Below are positions 6,579-14,603 of a DNA stretch of 19,158 nt, in pieces. Below the pieces are notes generated by a model, which saw only the letters and a program-made list of their open reading frames with translations, was not told where the DNA came from and made no database searches. The position numbers and the translations under genes were made by a program. Each line of letters opens with the position of its first letter. Position 1 is the first letter of the stretch. Source of the DNA: CAYJFD01 sp964369605 (GTDB taxonomy: Bacteria; Bacteroidota; Bacteroidia; Bacteroidales; UBA932); assembly GCA_964369605.1 (NCBI GenBank), contig CAYJFD010000035.1:1-19158 (forward strand). Reading direction: 5' to 3'.

Positions 6579-8932
6579 ATGAAAAACATAATAAGAAACC
6601 TATTTCTTACACTTACGAAATTCAAGATGGCTTCCATCCTGAATATCTTAGGACTTACTATCGCTTTTGCTGTTTTTATGGTCATAATGACGCAGATAAT
6701 GTGGGAGAGGGGCTATAACAAAAGCTTTAAAAAAGGAGAGGATACATATATGCTGGCAGTTGAGTATTATGATAGATATTCAATGCATTTATCTCGTCCT
6801 CTTGCAGAGCAAGTAGGTCAATCCTCTCCGCTAATTGAGGAGTATACTCCGTACTGGGATTATAATAGTAACATATACGTAATTAATAATATTGAAACCT
6901 ATATACCTACAGTGTATGTTGGTTCTAATTTTGCCGAAATGTTCTCTTTTAAAACTGTAGAAGGAAATCTGAGCAAGATTAATGAACCTAATTCTGTTAT
7001 TATTCCGAAATCTTGGGCAGATAAATATTTTAGGGGAGAATCTGCTATCGGAAAGACTTTAACTAGAAAAGATGATGATCAGGTAGATGTCATAGTGGGC
7101 GTATACGAAGATCTTCCTGAAAATTCTANNNNNNNNNNNNNNNNNNTGGGAATGCAATTTATAGAGATTTAGGCGATTATAATATTGAAACTAGGTCTGA
7201 GTGGAGTTATCAATATTTCTATAAGTTTATAGATGGAACTAGTCCAGAAAAAGTAATAGAAAGTTTAATAGCTGAACTTTCTAAAGATATGCCGGATGAC
7301 TCAGAGGGTTTGGAAAAGGATTTCTTTAGGTTTGAATCTATTGATGAGTTCTATTTTTCGGATATACCCACTTATTTTGAAAAAGGGAATAAACCACTTA
7401 GTATAATACTATTCTCAGTAGCTATGATTATCATTCTTATAGCTCTTATAAACTACATTAATTTCTTTATGGCTCTAGTTCCCATAAGAATTCGAAGTGT
7501 AAATATTAGTAAGGTATTTGGTGCTTCATTATTATCTTTAAAGGCGAATATAATGTTTGAGGCTATAGGTATAGTTCTACTTTCATTTCTTTTGTCTCTG
7601 CCTCTGGTTCAGTACATTTCCACACTTGAGATAGGAGAATTCACAAGTGTGTCTTTAGCTATTTTAGATAATATACCTATGGTGATATTTACATTTTTAT
7701 TAGCTATTGGCGTAGCCCTAATAACAGGATTATTCCCAGCCTACTATATAAATAAATTCTCCCCTGCCTTAATTTTAAAAGGTTCATTTGGACGTTCAAA
7801 AAGCGGTCGCAAATTTAGGGCGATTTTAAGTACCTTCCAGTTTGTTATATCTATGTCGCTAACTATTATAGCCTTATTCGTTCTCGTTCAAAACAAATAC
7901 CTAAAGAGTTATGATTACGGATTTGAAAGAGAAAATATGTTGACTACTAGATTAAATGGAGAGGTAATGCAGAGTAAAGATGTCTTCAGTAGTGAGCTTA
8001 GAAGAAACACAGATATAATAGATATAGCCTATTCAGACAACTCTATATTTAATTTTGGAATGGGTTGGGGAAGAGATATAAATGGAGAGGAGGTGAATTT
8101 TTCCTGCTTACCTACTTCTTGGAACTTTCCAGAATTTCTAGGCTTAGAGCTAGTTGATGGTCGTTTCTTCATAGAAGAGGATAAGACCAAGCCAGGTGGT
8201 ACTGCTATCTTTAATGAGACAGCAGCGAAACTATATAAACTAAAGGTAGGTGATAAATTTTATGGCCATGCCAACGACCTAGCTGAGGTCGTAGGAATCG
8301 TAAAGGACTTCAACTTTAGATCCCTGCACCAGGAAATTAAACCAGTATGTTTATATGAGTTCGGAAGTGCTGGCTGGAGAGATCCTAGTATGTTGAATAT
8401 AAAGTATCGTCAAGGTGCAGATCTAGGAAAAGTTCGAGAGTTTATTGTTAATACTATATTAGATATATCTCCAAATACAAATCCTGAGAACATAGAAATA
8501 ACTCACCTAAATCAGGATTTAGACGCTATTTATAAAAAAGAAGATAAATTATCGCAAGTTATCTCAGTGTTTTCTATAGTCTCTATTCTGATTTCCCTAC
8601 TTGGCTTATTTGGAATAATAGTATTTGAAACTCAATACCGTCGTAAAGAAGTCGCTATTAGAAAGGTGCACGGCTCTTCCATTCAAGAGATTCTACTCTT
8701 ATTTAATAGCCAGATAGTTAGAGTTTTATGCATCAGTGCTATAATAAGTATCCCTATCTCCTGGTTTATAGTAAAGGGCTGGCTTAGCAGCTTTGCATAC
8801 AAAGTTCCTCTTTACTGGTGGGTATTCGCCAGTGCTATCGCAATAGTATCTATAATCGTAATATCAGTAGTGACAGCCCAAACCTTTAAGTCTGCAAAAG
8901 ATAACCCTGTGGGTGGTTTGGGGGATAATTAG
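6579..8932 (+). CDS. FtsX/MacB-type ABC transporter permease (permease 2), interrupted by an assembly gap
   Basis: A paralogue of permeases 1 and 3 with the same order: N-terminal membrane segment after KFKMASILNILGL, periplasmic domain, FtsX segment with NYINFF, second periplasmic domain, and a final FtsX segment with the cytoplasmic KEVAIRKVHGSS. Eighteen N at 7129-7146 split it. The frame before the gap and the open frame after it (from 7148, GNAIYRDLGDYNIE) differ, so the N-run length is wrong and this is not a true frameshift. Alignment with permease 1 (VYRDFPSNAMTSNSIY against VYEDLPENS..GNAIY) fits four missing bases, which would restore a 779-residue protein. Its promoter is the sigma-54 element at 6486-6501. 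No ATPase is adjacent. Substrate unknown. Confidence 0.88.
7129..7146. other. Assembly gap of 18 N inside permease 2
   Basis: The run is probably a placeholder: keeping 18 bases puts the two halves of the gene out of frame, whereas any length of 3k+1 joins them. Comparison with permease 1 favours four bases. Confidence 0.9.
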
Positions 8933-8947
8933 AGTAATCCATCTTGG

Positions 8948-8979
8948 TTGAGTTCTCTGAAAGAATTATACTATATTTG
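8948..8979 (+). promoter_or_regulatory. Housekeeping promoter of the lipoprotein gene
   Basis: TTG at 8948-8950 and TATATTTG at 8972-8979 are separated by 21 nt, a good fit to the Bacteroidota -33/-7 promoter (TTTG and TAnnTTTG). Transcription would begin near 8985, about 28 nt before the start codon. Confidence 0.65.
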
Positions 8980-9012
8980 CGCCCACTTTTGTAAACGAGA
9001 ATATCAGATATT

Positions 9013-9477
9013 ATGCTAAATAAAACCAAATTTGCTGTTGTTATTATTACTATGTTGGTCGTAACTATTTTTACTGGATGCCAAAAAGAATATATCTTTA
9101 ATTATAATGATATAGTCGGGGAAACATTTTCAAACTCTGTAGAAAGAATAGAATTTTTATCTCAAGACTCTTTAATCTGGACCATTTCAGTGTATAGAGA
9201 TACACCAATCGCATATAAACTTCCTTATATGATCACAGATGGCGCTTTTACATTAGCTGAGTTTCGAGATGCATTAAGACACGATTATATTAATGAATAT
9301 ACTGGAGAGAATGAGTTTGTTACTAAATATCTAAGTGATAGATTATCTGGAAGGTTTGAGAGTTCATCAGAATTAGACTGTGATAATATTCTACACACTT
9401 ATAATGAGAAGCTTAATGACCTATATTCTTTTGGCAGTGGGTATATAAGCTTTGCGACGACATTAAGTAAAGAGTAA
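9013..9477 (+). CDS. Small lipoprotein of unknown function
   Basis: A 154-residue protein whose N-terminus is a lipoprotein signal peptide: KTK, a hydrophobic stretch and a lipobox ending FTGC, with the lipidated cysteine at 23. The next residues are QKE, similar to the lysine/acid export signal that sends some Bacteroidota lipoproteins to the cell surface, so surface display is possible. The rest is acidic and aromatic-rich (for example SVERIEFLSQDSLIW), and I recognise no domain. It has its own housekeeping promoter and is not in the sigma-54 set, although it lies between two permeases of that set. A palindromic repeat starts 14 nt after its stop and may end the transcript. Confidence 0.75.
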   Translation: MLNKTKFAVVIITMLVVTIFTGCQKEYIFNYNDIVGETFSNSVERIEFLSQDSLIWTISVYRDTPIAYKLPYMITDGAFTLAEFRDALRHDYINEYTGENEFVTKYLSDRLSGRFESSSELDCDNILHTYNEKLNDLYSFGSGYISFATTLSKE

Positions 9478-9490
9478 ACTCGTATTCTAG

Positions 9491-9554
9491 TTGAGCTGTA
9501 CACGGCAACCCGCCTCAGAAGCACTTCTAAGTCACATCAGTGTGTACAGCTCAA
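9491..9554. repeat. REP-like palindromic repeat, copy 1
   Basis: A 64-bp unit with perfect 13-bp terminal arms (TTGAGCTGTACAC and GTGTACAGCTCAA). Its interior contains a second hairpin, CTCAGAAG-CA-CTTCTAAG, with a single mismatch. The downstream flank AACGAAAATTCTCGATTC is repeated after copy 2. Confidence 0.9.
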
Positions 9555-9562
9555 CGAAAATT

Positions 9563-9578
9563 CTCGATTCTGATCGAG
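9563..9578. repeat. Short palindrome between REP copies 1 and 2
   Basis: CTCGAT-TCTG-ATCGAG is a perfect 6-bp dyad joining the two REP units and overlapping the start of copy 2. Degenerate versions flank copy 1 on its left and copy 2 on its right, so the duplicated unit is about 83 bp: the small dyad plus the large palindrome. Confidence 0.65.
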
Positions 9579-9637
9579 CTGTACACGGCAACCCACCTCA
9601 GAAGCACTTCTAAGTCACATCAGTGTGTACAGTTCAA
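9574..9637. repeat. REP-like palindromic repeat, copy 2
   Basis: Almost identical to copy 1, same orientation, 83 bp further on. It begins TCGAGC in place of TTGAGC, has CCCACC in place of CCCGCC in the interior, and has one arm base changed (ACAGTTCAA), which leaves one G-T mismatch in the outer stem. Confidence 0.9.
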
Positions 9638-9712
9638 CGAAAACTCTCGATTCAAATTGAGCAACAAATTCATTTATTTAACAATTAGCTAGGATTTGTT
9701 AATGATACTGTT

Positions 9713-9720
9713 TATTTTTG
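9713..9720 (+). promoter_or_regulatory. Possible -7 element of the RAYT gene
   Basis: TATTTTTG fits TAnnTTTG and predicts a start site near 9726, about 20 nt before the first ATG. The nearest TTTG upstream (9695-9698) is only 14 nt away, too close for a standard -33 element. Confidence 0.4.
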
Positions 9721-9745
9721 TGAAAGATTAGTTATTAACGATAAA

Positions 9746-10621
9746 ATGAGGAGAGAGATTATGAGAGAAAGATTCTACCATCTATGTAATAAACCAAGCA
9801 AGGTTTTTTTTCGTAACGAAAGCGATTTCATAAACGCAATTACTAAATTAGCTTCTACGTCATATTGTTCAGAGACACAGGTAATGGCTTTCAGTGTTAT
9901 GTCAACACATTTTCATTTTGTAATAAAATCTCCGAATATAAAGGAGTTTATATTTCAATTTAAAAGAGACTACACTAAATATTTTAATCTAAAGTATAAG
10001 AGAAAAGGAGCAATATTTAACAATCTTAATATTAGAGAATTAAATAATGCTGGGGAACTCCTACACGCCATAAATTATGTCCTAAAGAACCCTCTTCACC
10101 ACAACGTAGTAAATATTCCTTTTAAATATCAATACTCAAGCATTAATGTTTATTTTAGAGAAGAGTTAAATCGCTATAGTTTTCTATTATCAAAACAACG
10201 CAAAAGTTTAAGAAAGACTAGTGAACTTTCAGCCAGAGAGTATAGAAAACTATTCGGACACAAACATGTTTCTATGGAATTCCTGATAGCAAATTCTGGA
10301 TTAGTTATTCCTGAAAGTTTTATCGATATTAGGTCAGTGGAACAATTATACAAGACTGCTAGATCGTTTATGTATAATATGAATAAACCGATGACAGAAG
10401 AGATTAATTTCTTTGGATTTAAGTCTACTGAAGTTTACCAGAACGATAGAGACCTACATACTAAATTTAGCAAAATGGATGACCTAGCTGTTTGTGAATT
10501 CATAGATAGATATCTGCATCCCAAGACTTTTGTAGAGGCTAGTCAAGAAGATTACTCATTTCTTAAGCAAGAACTTTTAAAAAGAGGTGTTGATACATTC
10601 CAGTTTGAGCGCTGTCTTTAA
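9746..10621 (+). CDS. REP-associated tyrosine transposase (RAYT, Y1 HUH family)
   Basis: A 291-residue single-stranded DNA transposase of the IS200-like Y1 family that mobilises or maintains REP palindromes. The HUH metal site is HFH at 55-57 (STHFHFVIK), and the family segment NYVLKNPLHH at 110-119 holds the likely catalytic tyrosine Y111 or a close equivalent. YSSINVYF a little later matches the usual RAYT SSY motif. Residues from about 155 to the end are a C-terminal extension beyond the core domain, helical in appearance and of unknown role. A second ATG at 9761 has AGGAG seven bases before it and may be the true start (286 residues). Two REP copies lie upstream and one begins 7 bp after the stop, so gene and repeats form one unit. 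Confidence 0.88.
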   Translation: MRREIMRERFYHLCNKPSKVFFRNESDFINAITKLASTSYCSETQVMAFSVMSTHFHFVIKSPNIKEFIFQFKRDYTKYFNLKYKRKGAIFNNLNIRELNNAGELLHAINYVLKNPLHHNVVNIPFKYQYSSINVYFREELNRYSFLLSKQRKSLRKTSELSAREYRKLFGHKHVSMEFLIANSGLVIPESFIDIRSVEQLYKTARSFMYNMNKPMTEEINFFGFKSTEVYQNDRDLHTKFSKMDDLAVCEFIDRYLHPKTFVEASQEDYSFLKQELLKRGVDTFQFERCL

Positions 10622-10627
10622 TCTTGA

Positions 10628-10691
10628 TCGAGCTGTACACGGCAACCCGCCTCAGAAGCACTTCTAAGTCACATCAGTGTGTACAGCTCTG
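10628..10691. repeat. REP-like palindromic repeat, copy 3
   Basis: Same orientation and interior as copy 1. The outer stem is perfect for 11 bp (GAGCTGTACAC and GTGTACAGCTC), but the terminal two bases have diverged (CTCTG in place of CTCAA). It begins 7 bp after the RAYT stop and ends 18 bp before the activator boxes of permease 3. It could also act as the RAYT terminator. Confidence 0.88.
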
Positions 10692-10708
10692 AAATAGAAT
10701 GAAAACTC

Positions 10709-10747
10709 TGTAAAAAAATTATACAGATATTGTCAAAATTTTAGACA
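10709..10747 (+). promoter_or_regulatory. Tandem activator boxes upstream of permease 3
   Basis: Left box 10709-10725 (TGTAAAAAAATTATACA), 5-bp spacer, right box 10731-10747 (TGTCAAAATTTTAGACA). The block lies at about -119 to -81 of the predicted start site, one base from the offset seen for permease 1 and the DUF2807 gene. Confidence 0.78.
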
Positions 10748-10801
10748 TACAAATTCATGTGTCAGAATGTAATGGTTTAAAAAACAGGCGCTTAGTCATA
10801 G

Positions 10802-10817
10802 TGGCATAATAATAGCA
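10802..10817 (+). promoter_or_regulatory. Sigma-54 (-24/-12) promoter of permease 3
   Basis: TGGCAT (10802-10807), AATAA, TAGCA (10813-10817), keeping the 10-bp GG-to-GC spacing. The -12 half has A for T at its second base but keeps the GC pair. The predicted start site is about 10828, leaving a 65-nt leader similar in sequence to that of permease 2. Confidence 0.72.
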
Positions 10818-10892
10818 CACTATAAATTGGAAATGTAGCTCTTGTAGAGCATAAAATCTAAAAATATTTAAACCGAGCATAAATTCACGAAC

Positions 10893-13271
10893 ATGAAAAA
10901 CATAATTAAAAACCTCATCCAGACCCTAACAAAATTCAAAATGGCTTCCATCCTAAACATCTTAGGATTAACAGTCGCCTTTGGCATATTCATCGTCATA
11001 ATGTCGCAGATTTTTTGGGAGTTTTCCTATAATAAATCCGTAAAAGACTATGAAGACATAAGCCTATTTACCTTCGAAGCAGACCTTGGGGAAGGCATCA
11101 AGAATGTGCCTGTTACCTCTATAGGTATTGCCAAGGCAATGGCAGAAAATTCTCCGCAAGTGGAAGATTTTGCGATGAGGTACCCTGAAGCAGAGTCCTA
11201 CACTTACACCCTCGAGGGCGAAGATAGGCAGTTCTCTGAAAATACAGACTTCGTCAGCAATAGCTATGCGGCATTATTGTCGTTAGACATAGTGGAAGGA
11301 AGTTTGGAAAGGTTCAAAGAACCCAATACCGTTCTAATTTCGGAGTCTCAGGCTCAAAAACTCTTCCCTAACGAGTCCTCTATCGGCAAACTTATTATCA
11401 GGGATAAGCATCAGCTCGAATCTAGGGAGGAAGCGAGGGTAAAATTAACCATAGTGGGAGTTTATAAAGATATGCCTTCTAATTTTTCCTTCGGCAATAA
11501 TATACTTGATAAGATAGACTTTTTCAGGGATAACAATAATAGCTGGAATTTTATGACTATATTCAAAATAAAGGAAGGCGCAAATTCTAGCACTGCATAC
11601 AAACCAGCTATGGATAAATTTGTGGAAATAATGAATAGTGATCCTAATTCTAGTATATCTACCAAGAACATTAAATTTATTCCTTTAGATGAGTTATATT
11701 ATACTGAAGTAGTATTTATGCCAGGGGCTGGAAATAAACAGCAAGCGATAATACTCATCGCAGTAGCTATCTTAGTCATAGGTATAGCGGTAATTAACTA
11801 CACTAATTTTTTTATGGCTCTTGTGCCGATTCGGATAAAATCAGTTAACCTTAATAAGGTATTTGGAGCGCCTACTGGGGTATTGAAATGGAATTTTATA
11901 TTCGAAACGCTAGGAATAATGCTACTTTCGTTTTTCCTATCCCTAGGAGTAGTTCACTTTCTATCGCAGTCTGACCTATTTAATTTCTCATCTGCTTCAT
12001 TAAGTCTAAAAGACAATCTTAATGTGGTATTATTCGCAGCTGCTATAGTAGTGTGCGTATCCATAGTTTCAGGAGCTTTTCCTGCATACTATATTACTAA
12101 GTTTTCGCCAGCTCTAGTACTTAAAGGTACATTCGGTCGTTCAAAGGCTGGAAATAAACTTAGAACATTATTAACTACCATACAGTTTGCTATATCTATA
12201 GCTCTGGTAGTTGTGGCCTCATTTGTCGTTCTACAAAATCATTATCTAAAAGATATAGATTATGGTTATAATCGTGAAAGGTTAATCACAGCAGATATTA
12301 GTCCCAAGATGATGGAGAATGCTAGCATAATAGAGCAGGGAGTCGCTCAATCTACATTATTAGAGAATTTTGCCTTTATAAGAACTTCTATGACTTCTGA
12401 TTTAGTATCCACTTGGGGCTCACAATTAAATGATAGCGAGGAAGATATTTCATTTAAAGCTATTCTAGGAGACTGGAGATTCCCAGAATTCATAGGTGTA
12501 AAATTAATAGAAGGTAGATATTTTAATCAGCAAGATGTGGACTCAGATGTAGCTACTGTAATATTTAATGAAGCAGCTGTAAAGGCTTATGGAATAAAGG
12601 TGGGTGATAAAATAGCAGGTGGCTACCCAGTAGTGGGAATAGTGAAGGACTTTAATTATGCATCTGCACACGATATTATCGCTCCAGCCTGTCTTATCTT
12701 CGATCCTACGCTAAGACACGGAGTGCTAGAGAGTGTTAATTTTAGAGTGTCACCATCTGTAAGCAAGAGTGACGCACTTAAAGAAATAGAGTCAATATTA
12801 ATTAAGGCTGACCCATCAGTAGATATCTCCACCCTAAATGTGCGAGACTACGATGAGGTGATAAATGCCCTATACTCTCAGGAAAATAAGACAGCAGGGT
12901 TTATCAGTGTATTTGCTTTAATCTCTATACTTATATCACTACTAGGGGTATTCGGAATGATAGTTTTCGAGATGCAATACCGCAGAAAGGAAGTAGCTGT
13001 AAGAAAGATCTTTGGTTCATCGGTGGAGCAGATCATATTAATATTTAATCGCACCATAATCTACACATTAGTTATAAGTGCTATAATAGCCCTACCCATA
13101 GCTTGGTACGTAGTGAAACTTTGGCTGAGTAATTTCGCTTACCAAACTCCTATCTATTGGTGGATCTTCCTATCTTCAGTTCTTGTAGTCGCCCTAATAG
13201 TTCTTCTAGTGGTAAACCTTCAGACCTATAAGGCAGCAAATGAAAACCCGGTGGAAAATTTGCAGGGATAA
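10893..13271 (+). CDS. FtsX/MacB-type ABC transporter permease (permease 3)
   Basis: A 792-residue inner-membrane protein with the same duplicated MacB_PCD/FtsX architecture as permeases 1 and 2. The N-terminal segment (KFKMASILNILGLTVAF, about 14-30) is followed by a periplasmic domain, three membrane segments beginning near NYTNFF, a segment ending FVVLQNHYLK, a second periplasmic domain, and the closing three segments that follow YRRKEVAVRKIFGSS (696-710). It resembles permease 2 more than permease 1, including in the leader and the first ten codons, so these two look like the more recent duplicates. Expression is predicted from the sigma-54 element at 10802. As with the paralogues, no ATP-binding partner is encoded nearby and the substrate is unknown. 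Confidence 0.9.
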   Translation: MKNIIKNLIQTLTKFKMASILNILGLTVAFGIFIVIMSQIFWEFSYNKSVKDYEDISLFTFEADLGEGIKNVPVTSIGIAKAMAENSPQVEDFAMRYPEAESYTYTLEGEDRQFSENTDFVSNSYAALLSLDIVEGSLERFKEPNTVLISESQAQKLFPNESSIGKLIIRDKHQLESREEARVKLTIVGVYKDMPSNFSFGNNILDKIDFFRDNNNSWNFMTIFKIKEGANSSTAYKPAMDKFVEIMNSDPNSSISTKNIKFIPLDELYYTEVVFMPGAGNKQQAIILIAVAILVIGIAVINYTNFFMALVPIRIKSVNLNKVFGAPTGVLKWNFIFETLGIMLLSFFLSLGVVHFLSQSDLFNFSSASLSLKDNLNVVLFAAAIVVCVSIVSGAFPAYYITKFSPALVLKGTFGRSKAGNKLRTLLTTIQFAISIALVVVASFVVLQNHYLKDIDYGYNRERLITADISPKMMENASIIEQGVAQSTLLENFAFIRTSMTSDLVSTWGSQLNDSEEDISFKAILGDWRFPEFIGVKLIEGRYFNQQDVDSDVATVIFNEAAVKAYGIKVGDKIAGGYPVVGIVKDFNYASAHDIIAPACLIFDPTLRHGVLESVNFRVSPSVSKSDALKEIESILIKADPSVDISTLNVRDYDEVINALYSQENKTAGFISVFALISILISLLGVFGMIVFEMQYRRKEVAVRKIFGSSVEQIILIFNRTIIYTLVISAIIALPIAWYVVKLWLSNFAYQTPIYWWIFLSSVLVVALIVLLVVNLQTYKAANENPVENLQG

Positions 13272-13389
13272 ACCAAAGGTCAATTTTCTGCGGTACCCAG
13301 GAATGCGAATATATCTGGTGATTAGGTCTGTGATAGCGAATAAATATCAATTGTGGGAAAAAAAAAGATTTTTTCTATTAAACTATTGT

Positions 13390-13397
13390 TAATTTTG
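13390..13397 (+). promoter_or_regulatory. Possible -7 element of the RND efflux operon
   Basis: TAATTTTG fits TAnnTTTG and gives a start near 13403, about 58 nt before the adaptor start codon. No convincing -33 element is seen. Just downstream, AATCT-AAC-AGATT is a short perfect dyad that could bind a repressor. The 190-bp intergenic region lacks the tandem boxes and the -24/-12 element of the neighbouring permeases. Confidence 0.38.
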
Positions 13398-13461
13398 TAG
13401 GTCTAATGTAATCTAACAGATTGCAATAATATAAAACAATAATAAAACAATATAAAATATC

Positions 13462-14595
13462 GTGAGAAAAGCACTTGTCGCACTAATTACCATCGGTATA
13501 CTAGCAGCAGCTGGACTGACTGCATACTTCCTAATTCAATCAAAACCTGAAGCTAAAAAAGCACCTGCAAAACAAACTCTTATAGGGGTTAAGACGCAAA
13601 GGGCTCATCATCAAGACTACACTATAGATATAACATATCCTGGTAGGGTGGAAGCTCGTGAGATATTAGTCCTTTCATCTCAAGTGAGTGGGCTGATTAA
13701 ACAGGCAGAGGTCGCACTAAAAATAGGAGAGAGATTTAGAAAAGGAGACCTACTTGTTTCTATAGAAGATAACGATGTGAGAGCCAGTTATAAAGCAGCT
13801 TTGAGTAGCTTCTTAACCGTACTATCAAACTCCTTACCAGATCTGAAAATCGATTTTCCACAGGAGTATGATAAATGGTATGCTTTTTTCTCAAATATTA
13901 ACTTAGATTCAAAATTGCCAGAACTGCCGGTAATCGCAACAGATAAAGAAAAAGTTTACCTGTCATCAAAGAATATTTTATCCTCTTATTATAACCTAGT
14001 ACAGAAGGAGATAGTACTAGAAAGATATAAAATATATGCTCCATTTAATGGCGCTTATATGAGTGTAAGTAAAGAAGTAGGTGCTATCGCAACGGCAAAT
14101 GCAGAGCTAGCAAGAATCGTTTCAACTGATCTGCTAGAAGTAGAGGTGGGAGTGTCACTAGAAGATGCAAAGATCCTGTCAAAGGGAATAGAGGTAGAAG
14201 TAGCCTCTGCTACTTCAAAAACATATAAAGGAGTAATAGATAGAATCAGTCCTTTTGTAGATCAAAGTACGCAGAGAGTAAATGTATATGTCTTGTTTAG
14301 TCAAGTAGATTCAGATATAGTCGAGGGCGAACTGTTAAATATTACTCTACCCTCAAAGACCCTAGAGAATGTTATAGAGCTAAATAGAGAGGCGATAGTT
14401 GGTGATACTTTAGTGTATACTGTCAAAGAGAATAAATTAGAAGGAGCGAAGGTTAAGGTATTAGCAAAAACCGCAACAAAAATTTATGTCCAAGGAATAG
14501 AGCCACAAACAATAGTGGTAGGTGAGTCTCTAGTTTCTCCTTATGAAGGTATGCAAGTAAGACTGCTAGACCTAAACGGAGAAATCATTAAATAA
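13462..14595 (+). CDS. RND efflux periplasmic adaptor (membrane fusion protein)
   Basis: A 377-residue HlyD/AcrA-type adaptor that bridges the RND pump and the outer-membrane channel across the periplasm. An N-terminal hydrophobic segment (about 4-25) without a lipobox cysteine suggests a membrane anchor or uncleaved signal. The lipoyl half-motif (VLSSQVSGLIKQAEV, about 70-84) and the KGDLL signature are followed by an alpha-hairpin region, then the returning lipoyl half (YKIYAPFNGAYMSVSKEVG, about 190-210) and beta-barrel and proximal domains. The hairpin carries a proline- and aromatic-rich stretch (LPDLKIDFPQEYDKWYAFF) instead of long heptads, as in a Bacteroidota subgroup of adaptors. The start is GTG; no ATG is better placed. 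The pump gene begins 8 nt after the stop. Confidence 0.9.
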   Translation: MRKALVALITIGILAAAGLTAYFLIQSKPEAKKAPAKQTLIGVKTQRAHHQDYTIDITYPGRVEAREILVLSSQVSGLIKQAEVALKIGERFRKGDLLVSIEDNDVRASYKAALSSFLTVLSNSLPDLKIDFPQEYDKWYAFFSNINLDSKLPELPVIATDKEKVYLSSKNILSSYYNLVQKEIVLERYKIYAPFNGAYMSVSKEVGAIATANAELARIVSTDLLEVEVGVSLEDAKILSKGIEVEVASATSKTYKGVIDRISPFVDQSTQRVNVYVLFSQVDSDIVEGELLNITLPSKTLENVIELNREAIVGDTLVYTVKENKLEGAKVKVLAKTATKIYVQGIEPQTIVVGESLVSPYEGMQVRLLDLNGEIIK

Positions 14596-14603
14596 GTCGT
14601 AGG

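Noticed and set aside
7147..7288. A true frameshift or split of permease 2 into two genes
   Set aside because: Conserved family sequence is open from 7148 in the downstream frame; the discrepancy is explained by the N-run length.
8960..8971. AAAGAATTATAC upstream of the lipoprotein gene, identical to the core of the left activator box of permease 2
   Set aside because: There is no second box 22 bp away and no TGGCAT-N5-TGGCA downstream; the bases overlap an ordinary -33/-7 promoter.
9491..9637. CRISPR array from the spaced repeats
   Set aside because: There are only two adjacent units, each a long palindrome of 64 bp, with a short conserved spacer of 19 bp, and they belong with a RAYT gene; no cas genes are present.
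13272..13389. Terminator after permease 3
   Set aside because: There are runs of A and T near 13358-13376, but no stable GC stem precedes a T-tract; nothing convincing is seen.
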